The notes under the pieces were generated by a model, which did not search any database, was not told the DNA's origin, and saw only the letters and a program-made list of their open reading frames with translations. 64,000 bases of DNA, from contig NZ_FQUP01000002.1 in the NCBI RefSeq assembly GCF_900129325.1, positions 450,668-514,667 on the forward strand, in the 5' to 3' direction. Source of the DNA: Kaistia soli DSM 19436. Its GTDB lineage: Bacteria > Pseudomonadota > Alphaproteobacteria > Rhizobiales > Kaistiaceae. Below, in pieces: positions 8,571 through 18,148 of the stretch. The stretch's first letter is position 1; the number at the start of each line of letters is the position of its first letter. A program made the translations under genes and the position numbers.

Positions 8571-10207
8571 TTCCGGGTTTTAGCTGGAGTGAAACCGGCA
8601 AGAACCGACAACAAAAAGCTGAAGAAAAGCGCAACCGCGAAAGGAAGATCTCCGAATCGCTCATAGGGCGTCGATGCAAGCGCCTCCGGAAGGGGGCCAT
8701 CGACAATGCCTTGCTTTTCCAAGGACAGTGAGGCGACAACGCGGCCATAAGGATCGACAATCGCGGAGATGCCGGTATTGGCGGCGCGAGCGAGTGGCAA
8801 CCCCTCCTCGACGGCGCGGACGATCGCCTGCTGCAGATGTTGATGCGGGCCCGGCGTGTTGCCGAACCACCCATCATTGGTGACATTCACCAACCATCGC
8901 GGCCGCAGGCGACGATCCGTCGCGGCTCCGGGGAAGATGATCTCGTAGCAGATCAGCGGTCCGAAGGAGGGCGCGCCTTCGAGTGGCAGTGTCCGCAGCC
9001 GGCGCCCGGCGTCGAAACCGCCGGGCAAGGCGACCATTTCATGCAGGCCGAGCTGCGACAGCAGGCCGTCGAACGGCAGATATTCGCCGAACGGCACCAG
9101 ATGCACCTTGTCATAGGCATCGCGGATGACGCCGTCATCGTCGATGACATAGATGCTGTTGAAGACGTGCCCCGCGGCATCTTGATCCGCGGCCGGCTCG
9201 CTGCGCGCGGCACCGGTGATCAGCGTCGTGCCCTTTGGCAGCATCGCGCCGATGGCTGCCAGCGCGTTCGGCTGGTCGGTCAGGAAAAACGGCAGCGCCG
9301 TTTCAGGCCAGATCAGGATCGAGAACGGCGACGCGCCGCTGTCGGTCATGCCCTGGGCGCTGAGCGAGAGATAGCGCTGGAGCACCGCACTGTCGCGACC
9401 GGGCGACCATTTTTCGTCCTGCGCCAGAACAGGCTGCACCAGCCGCAACTTGATGCCGGGAACCAGGGCACCATCGGCCGAGGCAAGACGCGCTGCGCCA
9501 TAGCCAAGATCGACGAGGAAGAGGCCGAAGATCACCAGGAAGGCGATGCGCCCGCCCCGACCGCCCATTCGATCGCCGAGAAGCAGCACGGGCGCCATGA
9601 AGACGAGGAAAGCGAGCAGCGTCATGCCCCACAGCCCGACAACCGCAGCACCCTGCATCATCAGCGGCATCGGCATCAGCGTGTAGCCGAAGGCGTTCCA
9701 CGGGAAACCTGTCAGAACATGCCCGCGCAGCCATTCCGCGAGCGCGAGGCTGGCAGCGAGGACCACGACCCTTCTCCAACCCTCGGGCCAGGCGAAACGG
9801 GCAAGCGCCGTGGCAAGCCCCCAGAACAAGGCGAGGCCAGCCGGGAGCAACAGAACGGCGAACGGCATCAGGAAGACGACACCCGCGCCGGCGTCGGCAA
9901 GAAAGGCCGCGCCGATCCACCAGAGGCCGCCGAGGAAATAGCCGAAGCCGAACATCCAGCCGACCCGGAAAGCCGGCGCAAGTCGCTGCACCACGCCGGC
10001 ACCGGGCCGCGGCGTCGCGCCGTCCAGAAGCAGGACGAGCACCGGCATGGTCAGGAAAAGAATCGGGAAGAGGCCGAAAGGCGGCAGCGCCAGGGCCGAG
10101 AGCGCGCCCGCGCTAATGCCGATCAGAGCGCGCCGCCATCCCCATGAAAGGAGGACGGCATCAGCGAGCGCGGAGAGCCCTGCGCGTCGGGGGCGCGATC
10201 TCGAAAT
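8567..10207 (-). CDS. lnt: Apolipoprotein N-acyltransferase
   Basis: Adds the third acyl chain to lipoproteins in the inner membrane. N-terminal multi-pass membrane part, then a nitrilase-like periplasmic domain with the catalytic triad visible: Glu in LIWPETALPF, Lys in KVHLVPFGEYLPF, Cys in GPLICYEIIFP. The only conventional start, ATG at 10046-10048, would cut off family-typical sequence. The frame stays open upstream to 10226 and encodes ADAVLLSWGWRRALIGISAG and ALALPPFGLFPILFLT, the usual first membrane segment. No ATG, GTG or TTG occurs in that extension; an ATT at 10205-10207 gives 546 residues, the expected length. The start is therefore provisional (see findings). It lies downstream of tlyC in the conserved core block. 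Confidence 0.9.
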   Translation of the reverse strand: MSRSRPRRAGLSALADAVLLSWGWRRALIGISAGALSALALPPFGLFPILFLTMPVLVLLLDGATPRPGAGVVQRLAPAFRVGWMFGFGYFLGGLWWIGAAFLADAGAGVVFLMPFAVLLLPAGLALFWGLATALARFAWPEGWRRVVVLAASLALAEWLRGHVLTGFPWNAFGYTLMPMPLMMQGAAVVGLWGMTLLAFLVFMAPVLLLGDRMGGRGGRIAFLVIFGLFLVDLGYGAARLASADGALVPGIKLRLVQPVLAQDEKWSPGRDSAVLQRYLSLSAQGMTDSGASPFSILIWPETALPFFLTDQPNALAAIGAMLPKGTTLITGAARSEPAADQDAAGHVFNSIYVIDDDGVIRDAYDKVHLVPFGEYLPFDGLLSQLGLHEMVALPGGFDAGRRLRTLPLEGAPSFGPLICYEIIFPGAATDRRLRPRWLVNVTNDGWFGNTPGPHQHLQQAIVRAVEEGLPLARAANTGISAIVDPYGRVVASLSLEKQGIVDGPLPEALASTPYERFGDLPFAVALFFSFLLSVLAGFTPAKTRN

Positions 10208-10269
10208 GGCGTGGCTCGCGAATCAGGGCCTGAAGACGGGATGCAGCCTCGCGGCACCCCGCCGTCCGG

Positions 10270-11250
10270 TCAAGCCGCCGCGGCGTTTTCGCGGCTGACG
10301 CGCAGCCGCTTCACGCGGCGCTGGTCGGATTCGAGGATCTCGAAGGCGAGACCATCTGGCAGCGCGATGCGCTCGCCCGCCTGCGGAATTCGCCCGAGCA
10401 GGGTGAAGACCAGCCCGCCGATCGTATCGACATCGTCATGGCCGTCGCCAAGCCCGAGTTCCATGCCGAGCGCAGCCTCCAGCTCCTCAAGGTCGGCGCG
10501 CGCATCGGCGAGGAACGTGCCGTCCGCCTCGGGTGTGATCAGCGGCGCCTCGTCCTCATCGTGCTCGTCCTCGATCTCGCCGAACACGATCTCGACGACG
10601 TCCTCCAGCGAGACCAGCCCGTCGGTCCCGCCATACTCGTCGATGACGACGGCCATCTGCACATGGCTGGCCTGCATGGTCGAGAGCAGGGTTGCCGCCG
10701 GCATTGACGGCGGAACAAACAGCACGCTGCGAATGATTTCCGTATCGGCGAGCTTCAGCGACAAGTCGACCTTGGAGAAGTCGATGTCGCCATTGGCCAT
10801 TGCCGCGCCGGTGATGAGGTCCATCAGATCCTTGATATGGACCATGCCGACCGGGTCATCAAGCGACTCACGATAGGCCGGCATGCGCGAATGGCCGGAT
10901 TCACGGAAGGCGCCGATGACCCCGCCGAGCGTCATGTCGACGTCGAGCGCCAGGATGTCGGCGCGCGGCACCATGACGTCGTCGACGCGAACGTCGCGCA
11001 GCTTCAGGATGTTGCGGAGCATCAGCCGCTCTTCGGCGGTGAAGGCCGTCGCGGCTCCGTCGCCTTCGAGCGCCTCCTCCATCTCCTCGCGCAGCGAACC
11101 AGTCGGCTTGAAGCCGACGGCATGCCGCAATCGGTCGAACCAGCTCTCCGAAGTTTTCTCCCCCTCGCGCGAATCCGGCGCGAAGGCGGAGATACTTGGG
11201 GGTTCCTGGGCGTTCTCGGCGCCCGTGCCGGGCGTGTCTGTGTCAGTCAT
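10270..11250 (-). CDS. tlyC: CorC/TlyC-type CBS-domain protein
   Basis: 326 residues. A cytoplasmic CorC-like protein: an N-terminal charged segment, a paired CBS module starting at DVMVPRADILALDVD (about residues 90-215, second repeat near VLFVPPSMPAATLLSTMQ and MAVVIDEYGGTDGLVSLEDV), then the CorC_HlyC transporter-associated domain (about 240-320, VDTIGGLVFTLLGRIPQAGE). No DUF21 membrane domain is present, so it is the soluble form associated with magnesium/cobalt homeostasis rather than an integral exporter. The name hemolysin C is historical. It lies between ybeY and lnt, the usual place in proteobacteria. Confidence 0.9.
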   Translation of the reverse strand: MTDTDTPGTGAENAQEPPSISAFAPDSREGEKTSESWFDRLRHAVGFKPTGSLREEMEEALEGDGAATAFTAEERLMLRNILKLRDVRVDDVMVPRADILALDVDMTLGGVIGAFRESGHSRMPAYRESLDDPVGMVHIKDLMDLITGAAMANGDIDFSKVDLSLKLADTEIIRSVLFVPPSMPAATLLSTMQASHVQMAVVIDEYGGTDGLVSLEDVVEIVFGEIEDEHDEDEAPLITPEADGTFLADARADLEELEAALGMELGLGDGHDDVDTIGGLVFTLLGRIPQAGERIALPDGLAFEILESDQRRVKRLRVSRENAAAA

Positions 11251-11289
11251 CGGTCCAGATATTCGTGTGAGCAGCGCCTGCCCCGATAC

Positions 11290-11808
11290 TCAAGGGGCGC
11301 GTTCGGCATAGGGGTCGGCAATTCCGAGCCTGCCGAGAATGGCTGTTTCCAGCGCTTCCATGCGTTCGGCTTCCACGTCCTCTATGTGATCATGCCCGAA
11401 CAAGTGAAGCAAGCCATGGACGAGAAGATGGGTGAGGTGATCGTCAAATGAAATCCCCTCGGCGTCCGCCTCGTTGCGAACCGTCTCCACGGCCACGACG
11501 ACGTCGCCGAGCATTGGTCCGAAGCGGCCGCGCCCGGGCGGGCTGCCGGGAAAAGACAGCACGTTCGTGGCCTTGTCCTTCTGCCGCCAGGCGTCGTTCA
11601 GCTCGCGGATATGCGCGTCATCCGTGAAAACGACCGAGAGCTCGGAGCCCTCGACGGCCTCGAGCCGCCCTTCGGCGAAGCTGGCCTCGACGGCTCGGGC
11701 GAGCAGGGCGGCAAGGGCCTCTTCAGCCGGCCACGAACCCGCCTCGATCATGATGTCAATCGTGATCGGCAGGGCGGAAGGCGCTCGTGTGTCCGGGGCG
11801 GCCTTCAC
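11290..11808 (-). CDS. ybeY: Endoribonuclease YbeY
   Basis: Metal-dependent single-strand RNase for 16S rRNA 3'-end maturation and ribosome quality control. 172 residues. The zinc-binding signature HLLVHGLLHLFGHDHIED (three His) is intact, preceded by the typical NVLSFPGSPP and GDVVVAVETV segments. Start ATG at 11806-11808 overlaps the phoH stop as ATGA, so translation is coupled. The phoH-ybeY-tlyC-lnt order is a classical proteobacterial cluster. Confidence 0.95.
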   Translation of the reverse strand: MKAAPDTRAPSALPITIDIMIEAGSWPAEEALAALLARAVEASFAEGRLEAVEGSELSVVFTDDAHIRELNDAWRQKDKATNVLSFPGSPPGRGRFGPMLGDVVVAVETVRNEADAEGISFDDHLTHLLVHGLLHLFGHDHIEDVEAERMEALETAILGRLGIADPYAERAP

Positions 11809-12887
11809 GGACCGCTCCCGTGACGGGGCGGGCGCGGCTGCTGCTGGGCAGTCTTGGGTGCGCTGTCATAGGCGCGGACGATCCGGCCGACTAACGGATG
11901 GCGGACCACGTCGACATCGGTGAAGCGGATCTGCACGATCCCCTGCACGTCGCGCAGAAGATCAGCGGCTTCCGCAAGGCCCGAAACCTGGCCGGCCGGA
12001 AGATCGACCTGGGTCGGATCGCCGGTGATGATCATGCGCGAGCCCTCGCCGAGGCGGGTCAGGAACATCTTCATCTGCATCGAGGTCGTGTTCTGGGCCT
12101 CGTCGAGGATGACGACGGCATTGGCCAGCGTGCGGCCGCGCATGAAGGCGAGCGGCGCGACTTCGATCATGCCGGATGTCAGCCCGCGTTCGACCTTGTC
12201 GGGCGGCATCATGTCGTAGAGCGCGTCATAAAGCGGCCGGAGATAGGGGTCGACCTTCTCCTTCATGTCGCCAGGCAGGAACCCGAGCCGCTCGCCCGCC
12301 TCGACAGCCGGTCGCGACAGGATCAGGCGCGAGACGTCGCCCCGCTCGATGAGTGCCGCCGCATAGGCGACGGCGAGATAGGTCTTGCCGGTGCCGGCGG
12401 GGCCGATACCGAACACCATCTCGGCGCGGTCCATTGCGCGGATATAGGCATCCTGCGCTGGGTTGCGGGCCATGATCGTGCGCCGGCGCGTCGAGATCTG
12501 CGCCATTGCGAGCCGGCCCTTGGGTTCGAGGCTTGGCAGGGTCAGCTGTTCATCGGCCGTCTCGGCCATGCGCACGGCACCCTCGACATCGGCGGGTCCG
12601 ATCTCGTGGCCCTGCTGCAGGCGCAGATAGAGAAGGTCGAGCGCCAGCCGCGCCTGCGCGCAGGCCTCGGGCCGGCCGCGGATCGTCAGTTGATTGCCGC
12701 GGGCCACCGCCTCGATGCCGAGGCGCTTCTCGATGATGGCGAGGTTCTGGTCGAACTGACCGAACAGTTCGCTCGCCAGGCGGTTGTCATCGAAACCGAC
12801 GACGACATGGGCAAGGTCTGAGGCGTGCGACATTTCGGAAACGCGCCCGGCGGGCGAGCCCCCCGGAGTCGTCGAGCGTGCACTCAA
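11805..12887 (-). CDS. phoH: PhoH-family ATPase (YbeZ type)
   Basis: 360 residues. Probable RNA-associated ATPase/helicase that partners YbeY. N-terminal KH-like portion (residues about 25-95), then the PhoH ATPase domain with Walker [12 protein letters not shown], a loop [20 protein letters not shown], Walker [12 protein letters not shown] and GDPTQVDLP sensor. Start ATG at 12885-12887 overlaps the miaB stop (ATGA). A second in-frame ATG at residue 19 is possible. The extreme C-terminus is Pro/Gln-rich and low complexity. Confidence 0.94.
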   Translation of the reverse strand: MSARSTTPGGSPAGRVSEMSHASDLAHVVVGFDDNRLASELFGQFDQNLAIIEKRLGIEAVARGNQLTIRGRPEACAQARLALDLLYLRLQQGHEIGPADVEGAVRMAETADEQLTLPSLEPKGRLAMAQISTRRRTIMARNPAQDAYIRAMDRAEMVFGIGPAGTGKTYLAVAYAAALIERGDVSRLILSRPAVEAGERLGFLPGDMKEKVDPYLRPLYDALYDMMPPDKVERGLTSGMIEVAPLAFMRGRTLANAVVILDEAQNTTSMQMKMFLTRLGEGSRMIITGDPTQVDLPAGQVSGLAEAADLLRDVQGIVQIRFTDVDVVRHPLVGRIVRAYDSAPKTAQQQPRPPRHGSGP

Positions 12888-14302
12888 GGGGCGGTCTCCG
12901 CTGCTGTTGCGTTGCGTGCCATCGGCGCCTCCGGGCGTGGCTGCGCGCCGGCAAGGCTGCCGAAGAGGGAATTCGTGCCGAGGCCATCGATCGCGACACG
13001 GCCTATGGTGCCGATCCGCTCGGGCCCCGCCTCGACCGCCACCGCCTGAAGATAGGGGGTGCGGCCCATGATCTGGCCCGCCATGCGCCCGGGCTTCTCG
13101 AAGAGGACATCGACGACCGTGCCGACGGCCTGGCGGTTGAAGGCGGTCTGCTGCGCGGCAACGAGGGCCTGCAGCCGCTGCAGCCGCTCCGACATCACAG
13201 CTTCGCTCACCATGTCGTCGCGCAGCGCAGCCGGCGTCCCCGGGCGTGGGCTGTATTTGAACGAATAGGCCGCCGCATAGCCAACCGTCTCGATCAGCCG
13301 CATGGTCGCCTCGAATTCCGCATCGCTCTCGCCGGGGAATCCGACGATGAAGTCAGAGGAGAGAGCGATGTCCGGCCGCGCGGCGCGGATGCGATCGACG
13401 AGACGGAGATAGTCGTCGGAGCCATGTTTGCGGTTCATGGCCGCAAGAATTCGATCGGCGCCTGACTGCACCGGCAGATGGAGATAGGGCATCAGCGCCG
13501 GCAGGTCGCCATGGGCCGCGATCAGCGCCTGGTCCATGTCGCGCGGATGGCTGGTCGTGTAGCGGAGGCGATCAAGCCCCGGGATTTCGGCAAGCCGATA
13601 AAGCAGTTCGCCGAGTCCCCAGGAACGGCCGTCCGTTCCGTCACCATGCCAAGCATTGACGTTCTGGCCGAGCAGCGTCAGTTCGCGCACGCCGGCATCC
13701 CCCAGCCGCTGCGCCTCTTTGAGGATGGCTTCAGCGGCTCGCGAGACCTCGGCACCGCGCGTATAAGGCACGACGCAGAACGTGCAGAACTTGTCGCAGC
13801 CTTCCTGAATGGTAAGGAAGGCGGTGACGCCGCGGGCGCGTGTCTGCGCTTTCGTTGCGGCCGGCAGGGTGTCGAATTTCTGCTCGATTGCGAATTCGGT
13901 CTCGATCGCGCGGCGGCCGCTTGCTGCCTCCTTCAGGAGGCGCGGCAGGTGCTGATAGGATTGTGGCCCGACGACGAGATCGACGACCGGTGCGCGGCGG
14001 GCGATTTCCGCCCCCTCCGCCTGCGCCACACAGCCTGTGACGCCCACCATCACCTGGCGACCGGAACGCGCCGCATCTTCCTTCATCACGCGGATGCGGC
14101 CAAGCTCGGAATAGACTTTCTCGGCCGCCTTCTCGCGAATATGACAGGTGTTGAGGAGAACGAGATCGGCCTCCTCGACCTTTTGCGTCGACACATAGCC
14201 GTCAGCCGCCAGCGCGTCCGTCATCCTCTCGGAATCGTAGACGTTCATCTGGCAGCCATAGGTCTTGATGAAGACGCGCTTCTTTTCTTCTGCTGCGGCC
14301 AT
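12884..14302 (-). CDS. miaB: tRNA-2-methylthio-N6-isopentenyladenosine37 methylthiotransferase MiaB
   Basis: Radical-SAM enzyme that thiomethylates A37 of tRNAs. 472 residues from the ATG at 14300-14302 ([20 protein letters not shown]); a longer in-frame start would add 36 non-homologous residues. The N-terminal UPF0004 domain has the three Fe-S cysteines in [17 protein letters not shown] and VTGCVAQ. The radical-SAM motif is [15 protein letters not shown], and a C-terminal TRAM domain ends with GTNSLFG. Co-transcribed with phoH by a 4-base overlap. Confidence 0.96.
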   Translation of the reverse strand: MAAAEEKKRVFIKTYGCQMNVYDSERMTDALAADGYVSTQKVEEADLVLLNTCHIREKAAEKVYSELGRIRVMKEDAARSGRQVMVGVTGCVAQAEGAEIARRAPVVDLVVGPQSYQHLPRLLKEAASGRRAIETEFAIEQKFDTLPAATKAQTRARGVTAFLTIQEGCDKFCTFCVVPYTRGAEVSRAAEAILKEAQRLGDAGVRELTLLGQNVNAWHGDGTDGRSWGLGELLYRLAEIPGLDRLRYTTSHPRDMDQALIAAHGDLPALMPYLHLPVQSGADRILAAMNRKHGSDDYLRLVDRIRAARPDIALSSDFIVGFPGESDAEFEATMRLIETVGYAAAYSFKYSPRPGTPAALRDDMVSEAVMSERLQRLQALVAAQQTAFNRQAVGTVVDVLFEKPGRMAGQIMGRTPYLQAVAVEAGPERIGTIGRVAIDGLGTNSLFGSLAGAQPRPEAPMARNATAAETAP

Positions 14303-14412
14303 TGATCCCGCTGGGGGCTTGCGGCAGCTCCGGCTTCGGCCGTGCCGCCACGCGGTTTGGAATCCTTTCCTACCCTCTTTCGGCTGCGCTGAGAAGCGTG
14401 GCCAGACCAAGC

Positions 14413-15297
14413 TCAGGTCGGCGTTGCCGCCATGCCACGCGCAGCGCGGATCTGCCTGACCATGGCGCGCACCTCGCGTTCGGCTGTGGCCGTCGCCGCC
14501 TTCCTGTCCGCACCGGGTGTGAAGACGATCGGCGAGCCGAAGGCCACGACCGCATCGATTGCTCCGATGCGCACCAGATTGGAGAGATGCGGCGCGAGAT
14601 CCATGTCGCCATGCCAGGCGACATCGGCTGTCCTGAGCCGGCCGATCGGCAGGCCGTGCAGCCCGACATAGACGAGCGCCACCGGCTGGATGGTGATCGA
14701 ACCTGCCAAGCTTTCTCCGGTTTCGTCCTCAGCTGCCGCGCTTGCCTTCGCGGCGGCGCCGACAAGCGCGCTGCGGAAGGGCAGCACCGAGACGCCGTCG
14801 CCGGTCGTGCCCTCGGCGAACAGCACCAGTGCGTCCCCGCCTGCCAGCCGCGCGGCGATCGCCTCACCGGCTTCCGAGGTTGCCGTGCGGCGGGCGCGAT
14901 CGATGAAGACGCTGCGCTGGAGGCGGGCCAGGCGCCGCACCACCGGCCATTCCGACACTTCGCGCTTCGCGATGAACGACATCGGCATCAAGCTGCCGAG
15001 TGTCACGATGTCCAGCCAGGAAACATGATTGGAGACCAGCAGCAGCGGCCGGTCAGCGGCCGGGGTCCCCTCGACGCGGACCTTGAGGCCCAGCATCGCG
15101 GCGGCGATGCGCTGCCAGAGCAGTGGCAGAATCCCGGCATGGCGCGGGGAAAAAGCCATTGCGAGAAGCTGGAACGGAAGAAAGAGCAGCGTCGTCACTG
15201 CAAGGACGACCACCAGCACGACGAGCCGTCCCGAGAATTTCAAGATGACGAAGCTTTCACGAGCGGTCCTTGTCCTTCGCATCGATCGGAACGGCAT
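14413..15297 (-). CDS. Lysophospholipid/ornithine-lipid acyltransferase (PlsC/OlsA family)
   Basis: 294 residues as read from the ATG at 15295-15297. One N-terminal membrane segment (residues about 20-48, [20 protein letters not shown]) is followed by a PlsC acyltransferase domain with block I NHVSWLD and block [12 protein letters not shown]. Such enzymes acylate lysophosphatidate; in rhizobia the paralogue at this place beside miaB and a Fur-family gene is, to my recollection, OlsA, which makes ornithine lipid from lyso-ornithine lipid. Substrate cannot be decided from sequence. The start is uncertain: the ATG gives a 41-base overlap with the upstream fur-type gene, an ATG at 15282 is possible, and a TTG at 15241-15243 would avoid overlap. 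Confidence 0.85.
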   Translation of the reverse strand: MPFRSMRRTRTARESFVILKFSGRLVVLVVVLAVTTLLFLPFQLLAMAFSPRHAGILPLLWQRIAAAMLGLKVRVEGTPAADRPLLLVSNHVSWLDIVTLGSLMPMSFIAKREVSEWPVVRRLARLQRSVFIDRARRTATSEAGEAIAARLAGGDALVLFAEGTTGDGVSVLPFRSALVGAAAKASAAAEDETGESLAGSITIQPVALVYVGLHGLPIGRLRTADVAWHGDMDLAPHLSNLVRIGAIDAVVAFGSPIVFTPGADRKAATATAEREVRAMVRQIRAARGMAATPT

Positions 15298-15706
15298 AGA
15301 GCTCCAGCCGGTGATCTACCAGCCGGTAGCCGAGCCGTTTGGCGATCACCTCCTGCAGCGCCTCGATTTCCTCGCTGCGGAATTCGATCACCGCGCCGCT
15401 GCGCAAGTCTATCAGATGATCGTGATGTTCCTCAGACACCGTTTCGTAGCGGCTGCGGCCGTCGCGAAAATCATGTCGCTCGATGATGCCGGCATCCTCG
15501 AACAGCTTCACGGTGCGGTAGACCGTGGAAATCGAGATGCGCGGATCGATCGCCGAGGCGCGGCGGTAGACTTCCTCAACGTCCGGATGATCAGTGGCAG
15601 CGTCCAGCACCCGCGCGATCGTGCGGCGCTGGTCGGTCATCCGCATGCCCTTGGCGGCGCAGGCTGCCTCGAGCGTCTGGTTCTCATCCGTCACTAGCTG
15701 ACTCAT
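15257..15706 (-). CDS. Fur-family metalloregulator (Mur-like)
   Basis: 149 residues from the ATG at 15704-15706, chosen because GGGGG at 15714-15718 is correctly spaced. The upstream GTG reading adds seven residues and would bury that ribosome binding site. Winged helix: TDQRRTIARVLDAATDHPDVEEVY and ISISTVYRTVKLFEDAGI split over recognition helix; metal motif HHDHLIDLRSGAVIEF. The Cys-X-X-Cys pair of enteric Fur after HHDHLI is absent (Asp and Ser instead), as in rhizobial Mur, which responds to manganese. Whether iron or manganese is sensed here is inference. It lies between rimI and the acyltransferase. Confidence 0.9.
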   Translation of the reverse strand: MSQLVTDENQTLEAACAAKGMRMTDQRRTIARVLDAATDHPDVEEVYRRASAIDPRISISTVYRTVKLFEDAGIIERHDFRDGRSRYETVSEEHHDHLIDLRSGAVIEFRSEEIEALQEVIAKRLGYRLVDHRLELYAVPIDAKDKDRS

Positions 15707-15744
15707 GCCGCATCCCCCGGACGCCACAACTGGCCGATCGCCGC

Positions 15745-16245
15745 TTAGCGAAGTTGCAGGCGCATGACAAGCGCAGTGCCGCCTTGCCCGCCATCGGCAT
15801 AATAGCCCTTGCGGCGGCCGACTTCACGAAAGCCCAAACGGCGATAAAGCGCGAGCGCCGGCGGATTGCTCTCGCTCACTTCGAGGAACATTTCGCTCAC
15901 CCCTTCGGCATAAATGCGGCGCAGCGCCTCTTCGAGCAGCTTGCGGCCATAGCCATGGCCGCGTCGTGCAGTGGCGACCGCGATCGTCAGCACCTCGGCC
16001 TCTCCGGCGACGCTCCGCATCATGATAAAGCCGAGGATCCGGCGCGTGCCAAACACCGTCTCGCGGCGCAGCAGAAGGCAGCGAACCGTGCGATCGGCCA
16101 GCAGCTTCTCGATCTCGTCAATGCCCCAGCCGCGGCGAAAGCCCTCGGCGTGGATGGCTACCATCGCTTCGATGTCGGTTTCGCCTCGCACCTCGTCGAA
16201 CATGAGCCGCGACTGTGGAAACAGCGAGATCATGGAATAGATCAT
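15745..16245 (-). CDS. rimI: Ribosomal-protein-alanine N-acetyltransferase RimI-like GNAT
   Basis: 166 residues from the ATG at 16243-16245, which overlaps the tsaB stop (ATGA). GNAT fold: acetyl-CoA motif A with VLTIAVATARRGHGYGRKLL (R/QxxGxG/A loop RGHGYG), then motif B SEMFLEVSESNPPALALYRR and LGFREVGRRKGYY. Usual role: N-terminal acetylation of ribosomal protein S18. The pairing with tsaB is widespread. A longer ATG-initiated reading frame extends back inside tsaB, but is only its shadow. Confidence 0.9.
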   Translation of the reverse strand: MIYSMISLFPQSRLMFDEVRGETDIEAMVAIHAEGFRRGWGIDEIEKLLADRTVRCLLLRRETVFGTRRILGFIMMRSVAGEAEVLTIAVATARRGHGYGRKLLEEALRRIYAEGVSEMFLEVSESNPPALALYRRLGFREVGRRKGYYADGGQGGTALVMRLQLR

Positions 16246-16901
16246 CGGCGCGCAATCCTCGCCCCCGCCTGCGGCACGGCGTCCGGCGCCTTGACATAAA
16301 GCGGCTTCGGGGGATGGTCCGCTGGATCGAGCACGGCGCCCAGCGTCAGCAATGTCGAGATGTCCGGGGCTGAATCGAGATGAAGCGGCGAAAATCCGGG
16401 CCCGAGCAGCGCGGCGCCGGCGCCGGCGACCGCGAAATCCTCCGCTGAGGCGCGCGCCGCGAAATCTGTGACGGCGCCGTTCGACGCAGCTTCGAGCGGT
16501 TCGGCTGCAGCTGAAAACAGCTGCCCGAAAGCCTCCCCGCCCCGCCCCGGCAGGAGCGTCAGGATCGGCCGGCCGTCCTGCGACAAGAGGCTCGCCCGAT
16601 AGGCATGGGCGGCAAGGGTCGAAATGCCGACAACTGGAAGATGGCGGACGAGGGCGAGCCCGCGCGCTGCCGCGATCCCGACGCGAAGGCCAGTGAACGA
16701 TCCGGGTCCGACGGAGACGGCGATGCGATCGAGCGCATCCGGCCGGATTCCCGCCTCGTTGAAGAGCGCGGCGATCTCGCCCATCAGGATTTCGGCATGG
16801 CCTCGCCCGATGGTCCGGACACGCGAGAATGTCGTGCCGCCTGCCGAAAGGCCGACGGAGCAATTCTCAAGCGCGGTGTCGATGGCGACGAGGTTCATCA
16901 T
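16242..16901 (-). CDS. tsaB: tRNA N6-threonylcarbamoyladenosine protein TsaB
   Basis: Actin-fold partner of TsaD/TsaE in t6A37 synthesis. 219 residues. N-terminal AIDTALENCSVGLSAGG (phosphate-binding fold), SVGPGSFTGLRVGIAAARGL hallmark near residues 63-83, and TLLPGRGGEAFGQLF. First gene of the long leftward core block; it is divergent from the lacI-type gene at 17032, with 130 bases between, which must hold both promoters, though neither is obvious. Confidence 0.94.
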   Translation of the reverse strand: MMNLVAIDTALENCSVGLSAGGTTFSRVRTIGRGHAEILMGEIAALFNEAGIRPDALDRIAVSVGPGSFTGLRVGIAAARGLALVRHLPVVGISTLAAHAYRASLLSQDGRPILTLLPGRGGEAFGQLFSAAAEPLEAASNGAVTDFAARASAEDFAVAGAGAALLGPGFSPLHLDSAPDISTLLTLGAVLDPADHPPKPLYVKAPDAVPQAGARIARR

Positions 16902-17031
16902 GCCCGAATAGAGCGGCGGCGCGGCGCTGTCGAGAGCGGCGGCGGGTGCCGTGGTTTGCGTGAGCGCACGGCCGGTCTATGACAGAAGGCGGAAGGGCCA
17001 CGAGCCCCGCGCGAAGGAGCAGGACCAGGCG

Positions 17032-18081
17032 ATGAAATCGGCAACGCTGATGCAGGTCGCGGAGCGCGCCGGCGTCTCGACGGCGACGGTTGCGCGCGTG
17101 CTGAAGGCGAAAGGCTATGTCTCGGAAGAAGCACGCGCGCGTGTCGAGGCGGCGGTCAAGGCGATCGGCTACCGGCCGAATGCCATGGCGCGGGGCCTTC
17201 GCCAGCGGCGCAGCTTCACCATCGGCCACATGCTCGACGCCATCATCGTCAATCCCTTCTTCGTCAATGTCGCGCACTGGGCCGAGGAGGAGGCTCTCGA
17301 TCACGGCTACAAGACCTTCCTCTTCAACCATAACGGCCTTGCCGAGCGCGAGCGCATCGGTATCGAGCGCTTCATCGAACGCCGGGTCGACGCCGTCCTC
17401 TTCACCAATGCGGTTTCCACCGAGAATGTACGCCTTCTCGCGGCGGCTGGCATCCCGGCTTTGCAGCTGGAGCGCAGCCGGACACCGGCCGCGCCTGCTA
17501 TCCGCGTCGACAACACCGTCGGCGCTCTCCAGGCCATGGCGCATCTCGCAGGGCTTGGTCATCGCCGCATCGCATTCATCGGCGGCGATCCCGAACTGAT
17601 CGGCCGTGGCGATACCGCCGGTCCGACGGTCGAGGACGAGCGGCTTGCGGCCTATGGCGCCGGCCTCGCCGCCGCAGGGCTTGCCTTCGATCCGGCGCTG
17701 CTCCGGCTCGGCAAATATTACAGCCTCAGCGAGAGCGGATCCGGCAGTGAGGGCTATCGCCACACCCGCGCGCTGCTGGCGCTGCCCGAGCGGCCGAGCG
17801 CGATTTTCGCCACGTGCGATATCCTCGCCGCCGGTGCCCTGCAGGCCATCTATGAGGCTGGGCTGCGCGTGCCCGACGATATTTCCGTTATCGGCTTCGA
17901 CGATACCCTCGCCGCCAATTTGACGCCCCAGCTCACCACCGTGGCCCAGCCGATGGAGGAACTCGGCCGCATCGGCTTTCGCGCCGTGCTCTCCGCGATC
18001 GAAACGGGGACATGGCCGGACCAACCGCTGCTGCCGAGCCGTCTCGTTCAGCGCCGTTCGACGGGGCCGGCGCCGACCTGA
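17032..18081 (+). CDS. LacI-family transcriptional regulator
   Basis: 349 residues from the ATG at 17032 (MKSATLMQVAERAGVSTATV); an upstream in-frame start would add 27 residues before the HTH. The N-terminal LacI HTH has recognition helix STATVARVLK and the hinge YRPNAMARGLRQRRS. The effector domain resembles periplasmic sugar-binding proteins (IGFDDTLAANLTPQLTTV near the C-terminus is the standard LacI/GalR signature). AAGGAG lies at 17013-17018, with rather long spacing. It probably controls the adjoining sugar-type ABC operon via the palindrome at 18135-18148. Confidence 0.92.
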   Translation: MKSATLMQVAERAGVSTATVARVLKAKGYVSEEARARVEAAVKAIGYRPNAMARGLRQRRSFTIGHMLDAIIVNPFFVNVAHWAEEEALDHGYKTFLFNHNGLAERERIGIERFIERRVDAVLFTNAVSTENVRLLAAAGIPALQLERSRTPAAPAIRVDNTVGALQAMAHLAGLGHRRIAFIGGDPELIGRGDTAGPTVEDERLAAYGAGLAAAGLAFDPALLRLGKYYSLSESGSGSEGYRHTRALLALPERPSAIFATCDILAAGALQAIYEAGLRVPDDISVIGFDDTLAANLTPQLTTVAQPMEELGRIGFRAVLSAIETGTWPDQPLLPSRLVQRRSTGPAPT

Positions 18082-18097
18082 TCGCCACCGAATAGGA

Positions 18098-18148
18098 TTG
18101 ACCAGACCGGCCGGCGAATGGTATCGCTGGCATGTGTCATCGATGACA
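18098..18148 (+). promoter_or_regulatory. Promoter and LacI-type operator of the sugar ABC operon
   Basis: TTGACC at 18098-18103, 17-base spacer, GTATCG at 18121-18126 (TATCGC with 18). Immediately downstream is TGTCATCGATGACA at 18135-18148, a perfect 14-base palindrome with a central CG step, the usual form of LacI/GalR operators. It would overlap the transcription start, ideal for repression by the product of the gene ending at 18081. Confidence 0.6.

Noticed and set aside
15745-16863. Long 372-residue reading frame covering rimI and part of tsaB
   Set aside because: Its first 206 residues are an out-of-frame translation of tsaB; only the last 166 residues are RimI, starting at 16245 in ATGA overlap.
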